Source: Chondrus crispus
Taxonomy: Eukaryota; Rhodophyta; Florideophyceae; Gigartinales; Gigartinaceae
Assembly (NCBI RefSeq): GCF_000350225.1
Contig: NW_005178827.1
Location: 114,666-178,665, forward strand
Reading direction: 5' to 3'
DNA length: 64,000 nucleotides
The position numbers and the translations under genes were made by a program. Below, one piece after another: positions 20,744 through 32,521 of this stretch. The first letter of the stretch is position 1; each line of letters begins with the position of its first letter. The notes beneath the pieces were generated by a model, which saw only the letters and a program-made list of their open reading frames with translations, ran no database searches and was not told the origin of the DNA.

Positions 20744-23700
20744 ATGAAGCGGAAGCGATGGAGTAGTAACCTTGTTCAACGCAGGGATGCTCGTTCTTCT
20801 AGAAACGACGACCCATTTTTCCAGATGCCAACTCCTCGTTCGAGTGGGCAAAGGGATGAAGCCCTCATTTCAGATACACATGAGGCTGGAACAAAGGGTC
20901 ACTTGCACCAGCCTTATGCTTCCGGGCTACAGGATGGGGTTGAGAATTGTGCAAGAGTAATGTCTCCTAGCTCGTCAGGAGATAGAGCTCTGGTCAATTT
21001 CGAAGAGACAGGTGAAGAAATCATTAGTGCTGTGCAAGACGTCGAAGACACGGAGGCGGGACACGGGCCCGAAAGTGCAGTGAGAGATACAAGGCTGCTT
21101 CCGCCGAAATGGAGTGCCGTTACATCTCTACTAGCTATGACCGGAACGAAGCGGTTCTCGGAAGAAGCCTATGACATGTTTTCTGTTTTCTTGAACTGGT
21201 TGTTTGAGGATGCAACTCTCCCCAGCACATCCACCATTAAGAAAAGCATTCGTCCTTCTGCTTGCACACATGCATTTGTTAAGACCGAGATTCGAACTTT
21301 TCCAGTAGACTTTCGCAAGAGTGGTGCTAAGTCGGGAATTGGAACGTTCCAGTCAGACGAGAGAGCTCCTGTGATGATAGTGAAACCAAGCGACTGGGCT
21401 AAGATGGATCTGGCTACTCATTCTGTGCAGAAGCTTCTCGAAATTCGAAGAGGGAACCAAGAAGATGCAATTGTCCAATCAGATGGCGGCCCCTCCCCAT
21501 GTTTCCGAACTATAGAAGATGCACCGATTGTGAAGTGTAGGAGCGATATTATCGAACGTTTTAAAATCCGCATCACATCGGGAGGTTCATCGGCGATCGC
21601 GGATGGACTTATGCTTGAAGTCAAAGCAAAGGATTCCCCATCGATACGTAGAATTGTTCGCCAAAGTGGCCTTGAGGGTGTAACAGATGAAGACGAGGGC
21701 GTCATTTCGTTTTGTGGAAGAGTCCATTCTATGTTTGTTGCAAAATTACTAGACAAAGACTTGGACTCTGAAGCAGACAGCGCTGAAGATGGGCCTGAAG
21801 AGATCTCAAGAGGTTTGAAGATGAAGAAGAAGAAACGAGGTAAGAAGATGCTTCGTAATGTGGAGAGCATCCCTTTTCGGGTGGGAGACCTCGTAGTTCG
21901 GGTTGAACCCGTTTCCGTGCTTACAAGAGATAATGATTCATCGCAGATTGCATACGTGGTGTTCAGAGCATAGAACAGAACAAGCTTAGGAATGAACTGT
22001 GATTTCCGTATTAGTATAGTCTTCCTCCATTCTCGGAAAAAAGCGGATAACCGGTCGCACGGAAAAGAATTCATTCGTGGGCTAGTACATGATGTGGTTG
22101 CAGAAGCCGATCACTTGTTTGTTGGGATCGAGGAAGAACGGAATGGGAATAAAGCACCTCCGGAAGGTCGTCTATCAGATGGCCGGAAGTACTTCGTTTA
22201 CAGGTTCTTCCTGTACTCAGACGGCTTCACTCCCCATGTTGGGAAGAATGGAAGTATGGGGGGTTGCTATTTGATGCCTCTGGGTATATTCCCAGATGAA
22301 CGAACATCGATTGGGGCTATAAGAAGACTAGGTTTGACTCCACCTGGCGTATCTACGAATGAAGTGCTGTCTTCTTTTATTGGAGACATTGCGAAAGGCA
22401 GTGTGGAAGGTTTTGTAACTAAGGATTCAGATGGGAAAGAAATCGTTGTGTTCCTGGATTGTGTTGGGTTCATTGCAGACTACCCTGCGAGATCGGAGAC
22501 AATTGACGTTCTCGGCCACACGTCGAATGTACCATGTCACTTATGCTACTTCGCAAGATACGACAAGTCGGGCAGAGGCGGTTCTGCCTACGGGAACACA
22601 ACAGATGTTCTTAGTGATCATCCAGCTTTCTGTCGCAATGAAGAGAGACTTCAAGTTTTCCGTAACACGAGAATATCCAAGGAGGAACTAAGAGGTTTAG
22701 GTATGGAGAGTCCGGAAGATTTTGAAGCTAGCCTCAATGCATTACATCAACTGAGCATATCTCTCAAAGAAGTACGCGATCTAGTTCCTCGTTCTTCGGA
22801 AGGCATACCTGTAGTTCCTGCTATATTTGATGCATATCGGTCCTGCATCATTGCTCCGGATCATTTATTTTTTGGCTTGGCTCAGGATGTTATCAATTGT
22901 ACATTGAGGCACGGTACCGGTACAAGTGAGAAGAGATGCGGAGGAGTTTGCGAAGGAAAACCTGGCTTCAGGAGGCCTAGTTTACCAGAACCGTCTCATG
23001 AATATCGAGAGAATGTAAGTATACAGCATGAGCATCTCGGTGATGTACTCTTTCCTCCTTATCGCACCTCAAGCATTCAAGAGTGCCTGGAAGTTGTACT
23101 GTACTACTAATGGAACAGGAAGCCTGAAGACGAACTTGTGAGTCAATGTCTCGATTTGTTACAGGACTTCCAGGAACTTGTCTCTCGAATTCAGTTTCAT
23201 CCGGCTGCATGCATCGACGGACCGAATGCTGTGCATGAGTACAATCGATCAGGCGGAATGAAACGCCTTCAATCGCTCGAGAAACGTTCGATTGGGTATG
23301 TTGAGAAACTAGCAGCCCTTTGTCAGAGCTCCCAGAAGGCGAAGCAAGCGTTGGACAAGCCTAATGTACATCGGCTATTGGAGTTCTACACATTCACGTT
23401 ACCGGCGCTTGGAAGTGCACAGTTTATACAAGAACTTGTGCTGGAAAAGGCTCATCAAGACATGAAGCGCGGAATAATGAAGTCCAAGTACAAGAACTCA
23501 CAGCTCCAAGCAATGGAGCATGCGATTGCAAACGATTGGGCTAATCGCTTGGGTATTGAATTGCAAGACGTCGACAAGAGTAGCTCCGACTGGACGAATG
23601 AAACTTGCAGATCAGTGCTCCGCCTACTTTGTCGTCTCCAATGGTGCTCCCCAATACATGAAAGCCTAAGAAATCAGCTTCAAGCAGCATTCCCAGAACC

Positions 23701-24442
23701 CGTTTTACACGTTTTAAGGACTAGAAGGAAAGCGATGTCCTCTTTAATATCTTCATGTAAGTCTTGGGAGCCGTCGAAGTGTATCGAGAAAGCCTTAAAA
23801 ACGAACGAGTGTCACAAGGATGCTAGGGACTTTCTGCAAACATAAGTAGATCTTGATACGAACATCACCTCGAATGTTGAAGGAAATGAGTGCCTGATTA
23901 CGAAGTGCAGGGAGGCACGGTGGGTCGTAACATATGGAAATACTGACATACTGAAGAGAACTATCGTAAGAGTGGTTCGTGGTGATGTTATACAAAGCAT
24001 TACCTGTAATTCCGAAGAAGAGCTATTGAGGTTGGATGACTTCACTGTAGACACTGCCCCTGTAGTGGGATCAAGTGATACACGTCGAACATTCTCTATG
24101 ATATCTGCAATCTTCGTGGTTAAGACAAAAAATACCATGAACGGTTCCAGGCCGTCTCAGAAGCATCGTACGGGGTTATATGCCCTGGTTGTGCCTTGCA
24201 AGAGAATTTCACCCGGTTTGTTCACGGTTGAGACGGCACGCCTGGGGAGAAGTCTGATTCCGCTCCACAATAATGTCCGGAGGGCCATGGCTCTGCATGA
24301 TTGTGCCCGTGAGGCCGCAGATGTAAGTTCCTGCTCTGCGAGGGATGAAACTCGCCTTGTTCGACACAGACCGACCCTGCAGGAAGGTGGTTTTTATCAG
24401 ATATATGGCCGATACGAGGGATATCCTCCGCGAAGTGCGTAG
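20744..24442 (+). pseudogene. Element A transposase, decayed copy of the family intact at 58187-61978
   Basis: The frame from ATG at 20744 aligns along its length with the 1263-aa protein on the minus strand at 58187-61978. Shared parts are an N-terminal acidic region, the WSAVTSLLAMTGTKRFSEEAYDMF block, VMIVKPSDW.KMDL, DGRKYFVYRFFLYSDGF, PPGVST, GFIADYP...VPCHLCYFARYD, APDHLFFGLAQD, KPNVHRLLEFY and the C-terminal GRYEGYPPRSA end. The copy has stops at 21971 (TAG) and 23843 (TAA). Between about 22911 and 23137 similarity lies in another frame, which itself has a TAA at 23016, so at least two compensating indels are present. Residues SDGF, the ADYP/CxxC block and the LEKAH block are the candidate DDE region. 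It is not functional as read unless spliced. Confidence 0.75.
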
Positions 24443-24541
24443 AGACTTGGTGTGTTTAAAAGAACCCGATCGTAGGCACCTTTAAACATTCAGTTGTGTA
24501 TTGTATCTATGAGTAAAGGTTTATGAATAGCAACTCTGCTT

Positions 24542-27354
24542 CTAACTATTGTTGTAAGAAACAAAAAGCTCTTCTCTGGGAGCAATATCTCTAGTTGCCA
24601 CCACCTCGATCACCATATGGGAGCTAAGGTCATTGACTGAAGTCACCCGAGTTGTAGCAAAGGCTACATTCGGTTCCCTTGGTGCAATTAATCCTGCTTC
24701 GTCCATCTCCTTTTCCTTGCCTTCCAATTCATACTTCGGGTCGTTGATCTTTGAGCAAGCGCAAAACTCGTTGGCAACGACGAATAACTCCTGAACCGTT
24801 ACGCGTTCCACGGTAAGACCATCATTATTTAACGGGATCTGCAAGCCGAATGTCGTGAAGTTCTTGACAGTTGCACCGAGGATACCATCTTCACCGTAAG
24901 TCTTAGTTCGCTGCGAGCGAGAGCTTATTTCGTCGTATACGAGCGTTCCGTAGTAGTATCCGACCATTTCATTCTTAACAAAATTTCTCGAGGCGAATAA
25001 GCCATTTCCTGCAGCATGGTGCTGGATCGTGGACTTCTGAACAAACGCACCCAAATGGGAGCAGTCTAGAGCCAGAAGAACATCGCTGGGAGTACTACAG
25101 AGCGATCCCTTCATAGATTTGGGCCACGAAGAGACCGGTACTTTCCCATATCTCAGCTCGAAGTTCGGGACGCCCCAAAGAGCAGATATGAATCGTGTAA
25201 CGTAGACTGGCAATGTCTGAAAGCCTGAGAAACCAACTGGAGCCTCCCAACCAGGGTCCCTTTGTGTATAACGAGAATGGGAGACGACGAGTCTTGCATC
25301 GCTTAGAACTTGTTCTGGTGTTGAAGTCACATCGCAGTCCTTGTCCAGTAGAGCAGCGGCAAATGATTCAACGAGAGCTTTCTTGCACGTCCTGTGTACA
25401 TCTCCCTTAAGCTCGCAACCCAAAAACTTCCGGTGCTCCGGTAGAGTGATACAGGCCGAGCCACACGAGTAAGTCCCGCCGAACAGATCCAGTACTGGAG
25501 TTCTCGGAAGGGAGAACCTACAGATGATCTCCTTCAGCAATGATCGCTTTTTCTGCTCGGGACGAACTACTCGTGATCGAGTAGGATCACTTGCAGATTT
25601 TGCACGAAGCTGCTCACCTGGGAGAAGCCTTGTAACACCATCAATGACGTTTTTCAAGCCTGGATACCGAGAAGTATTATGCCCATGACTTGAGTAGTCG
25701 ACCAGTTCAAAGGATTCTGTATTGCTCAAGCCGCGCTTTGTAGCATGAATAGCCCACATGGAAAGTGAGTGCAGGGCAGTAGTCTTCTTCCCACCATTAC
25801 CAAAGTAATGACCAGGCTCCTTAATCATGATCACAGGAGATGGATCAACGTTGAGAACCACCTCATTCTCTTCTGTTACGCTCTGGAGCACTTTGAACCA
25901 GTCCTGAAACTGTACAGGAGAACAAAAATGAAAGCGTGACCGCCATCACGGAGCCATTTGCTCGCGCACTGTGCAACTTGCTCCATCTGATTCTTGCTCA
26001 GGAAGTCATGCTCTGAGTTCGGCTGTTCGTTTTCTCGACGGTGATTGAAGGGAGGATCTGTTAACAGCAGCTGCACTTCTCCCTCATACCCTCCATATGG
26101 TGAGAGAGAATCGTCTATATCTTAGAGATCTTCGAAGGAACATTCATAGACTCGTGCATACTTCATAATTTCACTTTGAAGTCTTTCACAAGCCAGGAAA
26201 CATTCGCAGTTCTCCGCTCCATTGCATTCTTTCACATCCAGGAACACTTCTACACGTTTAGAATGTGAAGTTCCTTGAGCAACGGGGTGAACTTCTGTGG
26301 GACCTCGACTTGAGTCATCGTTGGAGAGTAGTCCACGTCGCCTGGTCTTTATGATCCTTTGTTCAATTGTCGGTAGCGAAGGAGGAGCTGCAGCGCTACC
26401 TGGAGAAGGCAGGGACCCCCTGATTGATGACCCGTAACCTTCTTCGACGTCTTTGAACCTCGGCGGAAGAGATTCGTTGACTGGATCGGACTGAAACTTG
26501 CAAAGCACATCCATCTGCTCACCTGCTTTCCTGCTGTACAGAGAATCAGAGAGCACCACTGATTTGACGTCTCCTAGAAACAGTTCAGCTATTTCGCGTA
26601 AGTCTGCGTCCAGACGTTCTTCCCTAGCGAAGGCTTCCGCGTCGACTTGATCAGAACTCAACGACGCTTGCATTGAAAGCTTCAGACAACGACTCTGCGC
26701 AGAGGGCGCAAAACCTTCTGCCCTTCTCTTGATGACATGAAACGTAAATGTTTGGCGGTTGAACAAGATATAGGGTGCCACCATAACCTCAGCTGATGGG
26801 AAGTGAACAGAATGCGCGAATACGTCCCAGGCTCGAATAACGCTTTGAATGGCGAACCCGATGCGCTGGCCTACTTCCCTAGTGACAGTGAAAGAGGGCA
26901 AAACCGGTCTGCATAAGCCTTCGACTGCTGCTTTCTTGTGCTTCTTCTTGGGTGGAGGTCTGGTACTGGCACATCCTCCCCTTGCTGTTTTCTTAGGCCC
27001 ATATTTTGCCTGAACTGCGAGCACCGTAGATATGAGAAAGAAGATTCTCTCAAACTGAGTAGCAATAGCTGAACGAAACCCTTCCTTACCTGCTTTTGGC
27101 GCTCTCTTATGAGCAGTAAAGAAAGAGGAGACCAGCAACGAGTACTTGCGATACTGTTCAGGAACGAGCGTGTAGTAGTCCCACGCACGACTGTCAAAGG
27201 TGAACTCAAGCCTCAGCGAGCAGCATACGCGATAAGCCTGATCCATATAGTTTGTGTTCAGCTTCTCGATACCGCTGGCATTACTTTCTTCAACTCCACA
27301 TCCAGCCAACAAATCCATTACGGCCTGCATTTGGAGTGCCTCACTCGTCTTCAT
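24542..27354 (-). pseudogene. DNA methyltransferase (beta-class, N4C/N6A type) fused to a SET domain
   Basis: One gene on the minus strand, likely ATG at 27352-27354. About 410 N-terminal residues are unrecognised and include a lysine-rich PPPKKKHKK. An in-frame TAA follows at 26122, and the same frame continues into the methyltransferase: TDPPFN (motif IV, near 26047-26058), then HAFIF. A one-base loss in an A5 run on the plus strand (25924-25928) shifts the frame. VLDLFGG (FxGxG-type motif I, about 25475-25489) and GCELKGD follow. The order motif IV then motif I fits beta-class DNA methylases. Residues from about 25020 to 24545 form a SET domain: GNGLFASRNFVKNEMVGYYYG, a Cys-bearing ANEFCACSKINDP segment, PNVAF and REELFVSYN. 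The 3' end lies 100 bp from the convergent transposase end. The fusion would modify DNA and a protein lysine, probably histone. The breaks make this copy inactive or frameshift-dependent. Confidence 0.8.
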
Positions 27355-27527
27355 CCATTTCAAGACTTCAGAATAGGCCACGCTTCCTGCTTATGGGACT
27401 CCCTTACTCGTAAAGTACGCGGATCGAATAGGAGGGAAGTACCTCAAGACGAGGTCTTCGGCCTTCACCATTTCTCAATGTCGATAGCGAGCTGACAATG
27501 TAGTGCATTAGTAACTGTGACTTAGAT

Positions 27528-27592
27528 CTGTTCGGGTATCCCCAACAGGCTCCCGATAGGAACCTTACTTCGGCGTCCTTCCCCTATAAGAA
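27528..27592 (+). repeat. 65-bp sequence repeated inverted at 28527-28591
   Basis: The block from CTGTTCGGGTATCCCCA to CCCCTATAAGAA recurs inverted at 28527-28591 with about three or four mismatches and one small indel. The copies lie just upstream of the methyltransferase-SET gene and of the dioxygenase gene, which are divergent. Outside both copies TTAGA occurs (27522-27526 and about 28594-28598), so this could be a 1.06-kb inserted element with 65-bp TIRs. Otherwise it is a duplicated promoter or binding region. Confidence 0.8.
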
Positions 27593-28526
27593 ATGCCACC
27601 AGTTTACCACGCTGAAGCCAAGACAACTAGTAATATACACTTAGTTTCGGTTGCCAGCGAGTGAAGAAGACAAACCGCAGGTGCGACTCGCGATACAACA
27701 GCCTGAAGACCTCTCAAAGCAAGGAAATCAATCTGCGTGGCTGATAAAGGGGCGGTCCGGACGGACGTAAATGCAGCAGGCCCCTCCTCGACGGTATAGT
27801 GTGCACTAGTACGAAAGTGCTGTAACAGAAGAGAGTGGAGCGGTCGCAGTCATTGAGGTTAGTCTGCATTGGTAGCGCAGTCTAAACGGTTGTTGCAGGG
27901 GTCCGGGGGGTGCCTAGAGCATGATTCACAATTTCTACATGTAAAAAATCAACCCTGATTCCAATGAAATTTCGCTGATTTTTTCCACATGTAACTTACA
28001 TGCGCAGATCTGCACCTGGGCCCTAGGCCAGAAAATTTAACGGGTGCTTGGAACCTCAAAAACTGTATTATTTTGAAATCATAGCAGGGTTCCACCAATG
28101 CTTGACCAGGGCGCAACCACTGACCAGTGTACAACCACTCGTGTAGCTTCAAATCCAACTCACAGTTGCGGCCCTTTACTGCACCATCCGTCCTTCCTCA
28201 TCTGTCTTTTGCCCAAACTGACGCTTTCTATGTCACAACTGGCGCACTTCAAATCTCTCTCGTCTTCACATACACCATCGCTGCATAGCACAGCAGCGCT
28301 TCTCCCCTCTCGTCATCGCCGTGGTAATCTCTGTTTCCTGGACGGCTTGTTCCGCCTTTCTGTTTCACGCGTCGCGTCTATCTCTATCATCGTTCAGGTT
28401 GCTGGTTCTCTGGCTGCTAGCGACAGCGCTTTGCGTTAGGCAAGTAAAATCTGAGTGCCCCCTTCTTGCAGGGTTCTCTCTTCGGAAAGTGGATTGTTGG
28501 TTTTTGGTTTTTGGTCTGAGTCTAAT
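27593..28526. other. Spacer between the 65-bp inverted repeats
   Basis: No gene is supported. A small inverted repeat (ACATGTAAAAAATCA with TGATTTTTTCCACATGT) lies at about 27939-27993. Pyrimidine-rich sequence at 28180-28340 may be promoter DNA for the dioxygenase gene. Confidence 0.35.
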
Positions 28527-28608
28527 TCTTATAGGGGAAGGACGCCGAAGTAAGGTTCCTATCGGGAGCTGGCTGGGGATACCCGAACAGAATTAGACAG
28601 GTTTCAAG

Positions 28609-31600
28609 TTGGTCAAGTTTAGAGACTCAAGAATGGCCCCGAAGAGTCGTAAATCTCCTCAGAGTCGTAAGACTCCTCAGGGGCGCAGGAGTGCCCGTGT
28701 TACGAGACAAAGGGCTTCACCTGCGTCTCAAAGTACCGCTGCTGGCCTAGCATCTTCTGGTTCCGGTCCGCAGTCTGCAAAGGACCGTGGTTTTGTTGGG
28801 GGCCAATGTGGTTCTGTTTGCTCGTGTTAGTGCTAACGTTGCACGCGTGAGGGTTGGAACTGCGAGCTCGTTCGGAGAAGAGGGTGGAAGACTACTTTAT
28901 AACGTGCATGGCCACGACATGAGGGAACTTATGAATCGGACCGAAATCGCGCCTATCTGGAACACAAGTTGGGACACGGGTCGTGAGTCAGTTACATATG
29001 CGTATAAAACTCCCTCAAACGAGGAAATGCCGCATCCCAAGACACTGGCTGACATTCAGGCCTCTCAACGCTATGCCTGGTCTCTGGACATGATGGAGGT
29101 TGAGGGAGATGCCCAAGTGGACATGATGGATAACGATCTCCCTGATGCACCCCGACCTCCGCCTCAGCAGTTTCTTGAGCAGAGTGCCTCAGCTCCTCTT
29201 ACCCCTGAGAACAACGGTACACCTGTTCGTAAGAGGCTCCTGAGGTATGAGAATCAAGAAGAAGGCCCTCTAGTAAAGAGAATACTCTTGGATACCCCTG
29301 CGCGAGGTGATGAGGGAAGGCCTGCTTCCCCAGCTATGTAGTTGGTTAAGACACCCGAAGAGGATAATATGACCCCTCATCCACCAGCTGATGAGGGTGA
29401 TAGTCCAGGAGACCCCGCAATCACCGCCCAGATTGGGGCTGGAGCTCTTCGAATGTCTGATTATATGCCCATAAATGTGATGGTGAACATCAACAGCGTT
29501 GAGTTCCCCGACTATGGTCATGCGGCGAGAGAAACGGAAGTAGGACACATCAGTGGTACGAGGGACAGCTTCTTGGGTAATGGTTATCTATCCAGCACGG
29601 GAACCATTACAATCACTGTAACAGACAATAGGTTCCTGGAGAATCCCGAAAGCTTCTTGCAAAGTGGTAGACGTCTCCATCTCTCATCGAAGGGAGTCGA
29701 CGGTGGGCACAGAAAGGAAGGTCTCGTGCAGGCGCAAGCGTTAGCAAAGACACCGGAAGAGCGTGAAAAGCTAACGTGGGTACCGGCGCAAGTATATCTA
29801 AGTCCTGATGGGCTGCCTATGTCTGACTTTGAGATTATCGGCGTCGGTGCCAATCTCAACGTACTCAACAGTACCGTTCGCAAAACAGACTTTGTCGACA
29901 ACATCCATAGCGCCATGTCATGAATTCGCCTTATGATGGAACAGACTGGTGTGCAGTTGTCCACTCTGACTCGACGGTCTGTTGTTATAGTTATGGACTG
30001 CATGCGGCTTCTACCTTCTATATCAGCAAATCAGCGCGGACGATACGCAGCCATTGCTATGGGCCTTCTTCGAAACGGTATCCCCTCTAGTGCTCTCAAA
30101 CAAGGCTCTGGGCAGATTGGATTGACCCACGTGGACAACTCAACATTCCTTGGCTTCGACAGGCTTTGCATGTTGCTTGCTCTGCAGTGCTTGGATCGCT
30201 ACCTAACCACTGCAGTACGGAGAGGTGCTTTTGAACAGTCAAGGGTACTTTTCTTTCAGCACATACAGGCGTTTTACATGCACATACGCGTATTAGGTAC
30301 TGCAAGAAAGCTTTCTGCTGAGCAGTTGCTCGATTTGGAGATACAGATCACCACATCACGTGTCCAGGTACGCAAAATCATCTGTAACAACATGTACAAG
30401 TCTGTTTTCAAGGCTAAGCTGACAATGAATAGGTCTCTGGACACGAGGATTGCAAATCTCAGGCGCGACATACACAAGCATTTTGAAGGTGACCAGCCGA
30501 GGACACCGAAGCCCGCAGTCTCCGCCCCGTCACAGCCCCGCCGGACTGCGAGGGCGAATGCTGGTAAGCCGCCTGCAATGGCGCCTGTGCCTGCTGCTCT
30601 CCCATCGGTGGGTAAGAGGACTCTTAAGGCGAAGGGGACCGGTAAGGTTTCTCGTTTGAAGAAGCCATCCAAGGTTCGGGAACTGGTTCCGGAACCGAGT
30701 GATTATCCGAAGGAACATGAAAAATTCGCTGATGACCTACCTGGCCTTCTACCGCCCGGCTTTAATGACCCGGAGCCTTGGAAGGGAGAGGATCAGCCAA
30801 GTTCGGCGCACTTTTCCGCACTTAGGCCTCATCTATGGGGAAGATGGGGACAGGAGCACCAGAAAATAGAGCATCAGTCTCCGTGGTTGCGTTCGCTGTT
30901 CGTTCCGGAGAACCATCGTGCGCATGCATTCGTCAACTGCAAGCAAATGATAGCAATCCATCATGCGGTGTACTTGCGTGCCTCTCGTCTCCAACACAAG
31001 CACCTCGGGACAACTACGGCACATCTTTTAGGGAGCAATTTACCGGCTCGCAAGAAGAGTCCAAACACCGCGATACGTTGGTCTCCGGATGATGCTCTTT
31101 GGGTTGCTGACACGGAGAGAGATGAGCTTGCGAATGAGTACTTCGCTCGGCAAGCAAATTCCCTCGAGCAGCAAGGTTTCGGCATCATGGAGGGCTTCAT
31201 GTCTGATAAAGACGTCCCCAAGGAACTGACAGAGCTCCCTAGTTGTGGTGTGAACGGTGATGTGCTCGAGGAGATTTCTAACTTCCTATTAGAATCGGTC
31301 CGTGGAGAAGAGGCATTGAAGGATGAGGCGAACCGCTCAGTTTGGAATCCCATCGTTAATGCTGGCGAAAGGGATGAGGATGATCGTGAGAAGGGAATTG
31401 GACGCTTCCTAACCACCCTCCAGGCTGTCACAACTAAGATGGAGACAGAAAGCACCTGGGTAGCAGTCAGGCGGGCCCTGCTCGATGTCCGTCTAGTCCA
31501 GATGCTGGCGGCGATGAGGGTGGGCCATGGTAAGGATGGAAGGCCTGAAATGGCTATGTCGGTAACTGGGGGAAGGTTCTTATACACCGGTGAAGGCTGT

Positions 31601-32143
31601 CCGAGGCAGGCGTTCCACACTGACTTCAAAGTTAACAAGCGAAGGGACCCCCATAAGGTACCTGGGTATTTTGCCGTCTGTACAGGGCAGTATGAAGCTC
31701 ATCTATGAGTTGTTCTTTACTCCCACAGGTACCTCCGTTACTCTTCAGGTGCAATCAGAGTGATTTCCAATGCCGTTAGGGCAAAGAAGATATGAATTCC
31801 GCCGTACTCCGTCTTCTTCGGTCGAGGAGATTTCTGTCATGCTGGGGGGTCTCATGATGATTCTGATGGCATGGGTAAGAATGGATGTATCCGATATCAC
31901 ATCTACTTTGTCCCAAGGCATATTAGGCTGATCGACGGGGTTCATTTCATTAACGACTTGACTCCCGACTTCGATACCAGTTCAGTCCCGTACGACAGCT
32001 CAGACGAGGAGGAGGATGAGGTCCCCCATGTGAAGAGCGCTGAGGAACAAAAGTCGGGACGTGACGACGGTCCTTCGTCGGACATTCCCAGTAGAAAATC
32101 GGATGAAAACAGTTCCGATGAAGAAGACAGTTCCGATGAATAG
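28609..32143 (+). pseudogene. 2OG-Fe(II) dioxygenase (TET/JBP-like association), broken by in-frame stops
   Basis: The gene starts with a basic, Ser/Arg-rich tail (APKSRKSPQSRKTPQGRRSA from 28630). After a frame change at about 28790-28830 it stays in one frame to TAG at 32141. Inside are TAG 29339, TGA 29921, TGA 31706 and TGA 31793. The C-terminal domain has the full double-stranded beta-helix signature across those stops: RQAFHTDF with the HxD iron ligands (31616-31624), GYFAVCTG, YSHRYLRY, IPPYSVFFGRGDFCHAGG with the distal His (31838-31840), and GCIRYHIYFVP with the 2OG-binding Arg (31892-31894). An acidic tail rich in Ser, Asp and Glu ends it. A central basic linker (30500-30690) and helical region may bind DNA. 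Such oxygenases linked to transposons are known as TET/JBP types in fungi and algae; subfamily is not proven here. Three TGAs would fit CGA-to-TGA changes. Confidence 0.75.
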
Positions 32144-32521
32144 GATGAAGAAGGTTCTCTTGATAACGGATCTCCTTCGAACACTCCATAGCTCAATGCG
32201 TAGATGTAATGTTTATGCATACCACGGCGCTAGACTGCAATAGCATTAAACTTACTTGCTCGTATTGCTTTGTATTCTTCAATCATGCATCCGTTCCTCT
32301 AACCTTGGGTGACTGCAGGTATCAGTGACCGTTACGAAAAGCTTCTTCCATATGAAACGTAAAACTGGTGAGACGAATGCGCTTCACAACTTGTCCTCTT
32401 ACTTCATCGAGACATATTAATTCCGTCACGTGCCCTCACCCTCGTCCAGCTCCTTTCTTGCTTATGTCCCCGAGACCACATCCTTTCTAGCAGCCCTACC
32501 CCCTACCTCATTTGATCAACC

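Noticed and set aside
22911..23137. GTAAGT...TACTAAT...CAG intron (23015-23118) in the element A transposase
   Set aside because: The splice signals look good, but the sequence inside aligns in another frame with the intact B transposase, so it is coding with indels.
23843..24442. In-frame stops as evidence of an alternative genetic code
   Set aside because: Intact long genes in the same window (58187-61978, 47812-50037, 2355-5171) end normally at standard stops, and all three stop types interrupt the broken genes.
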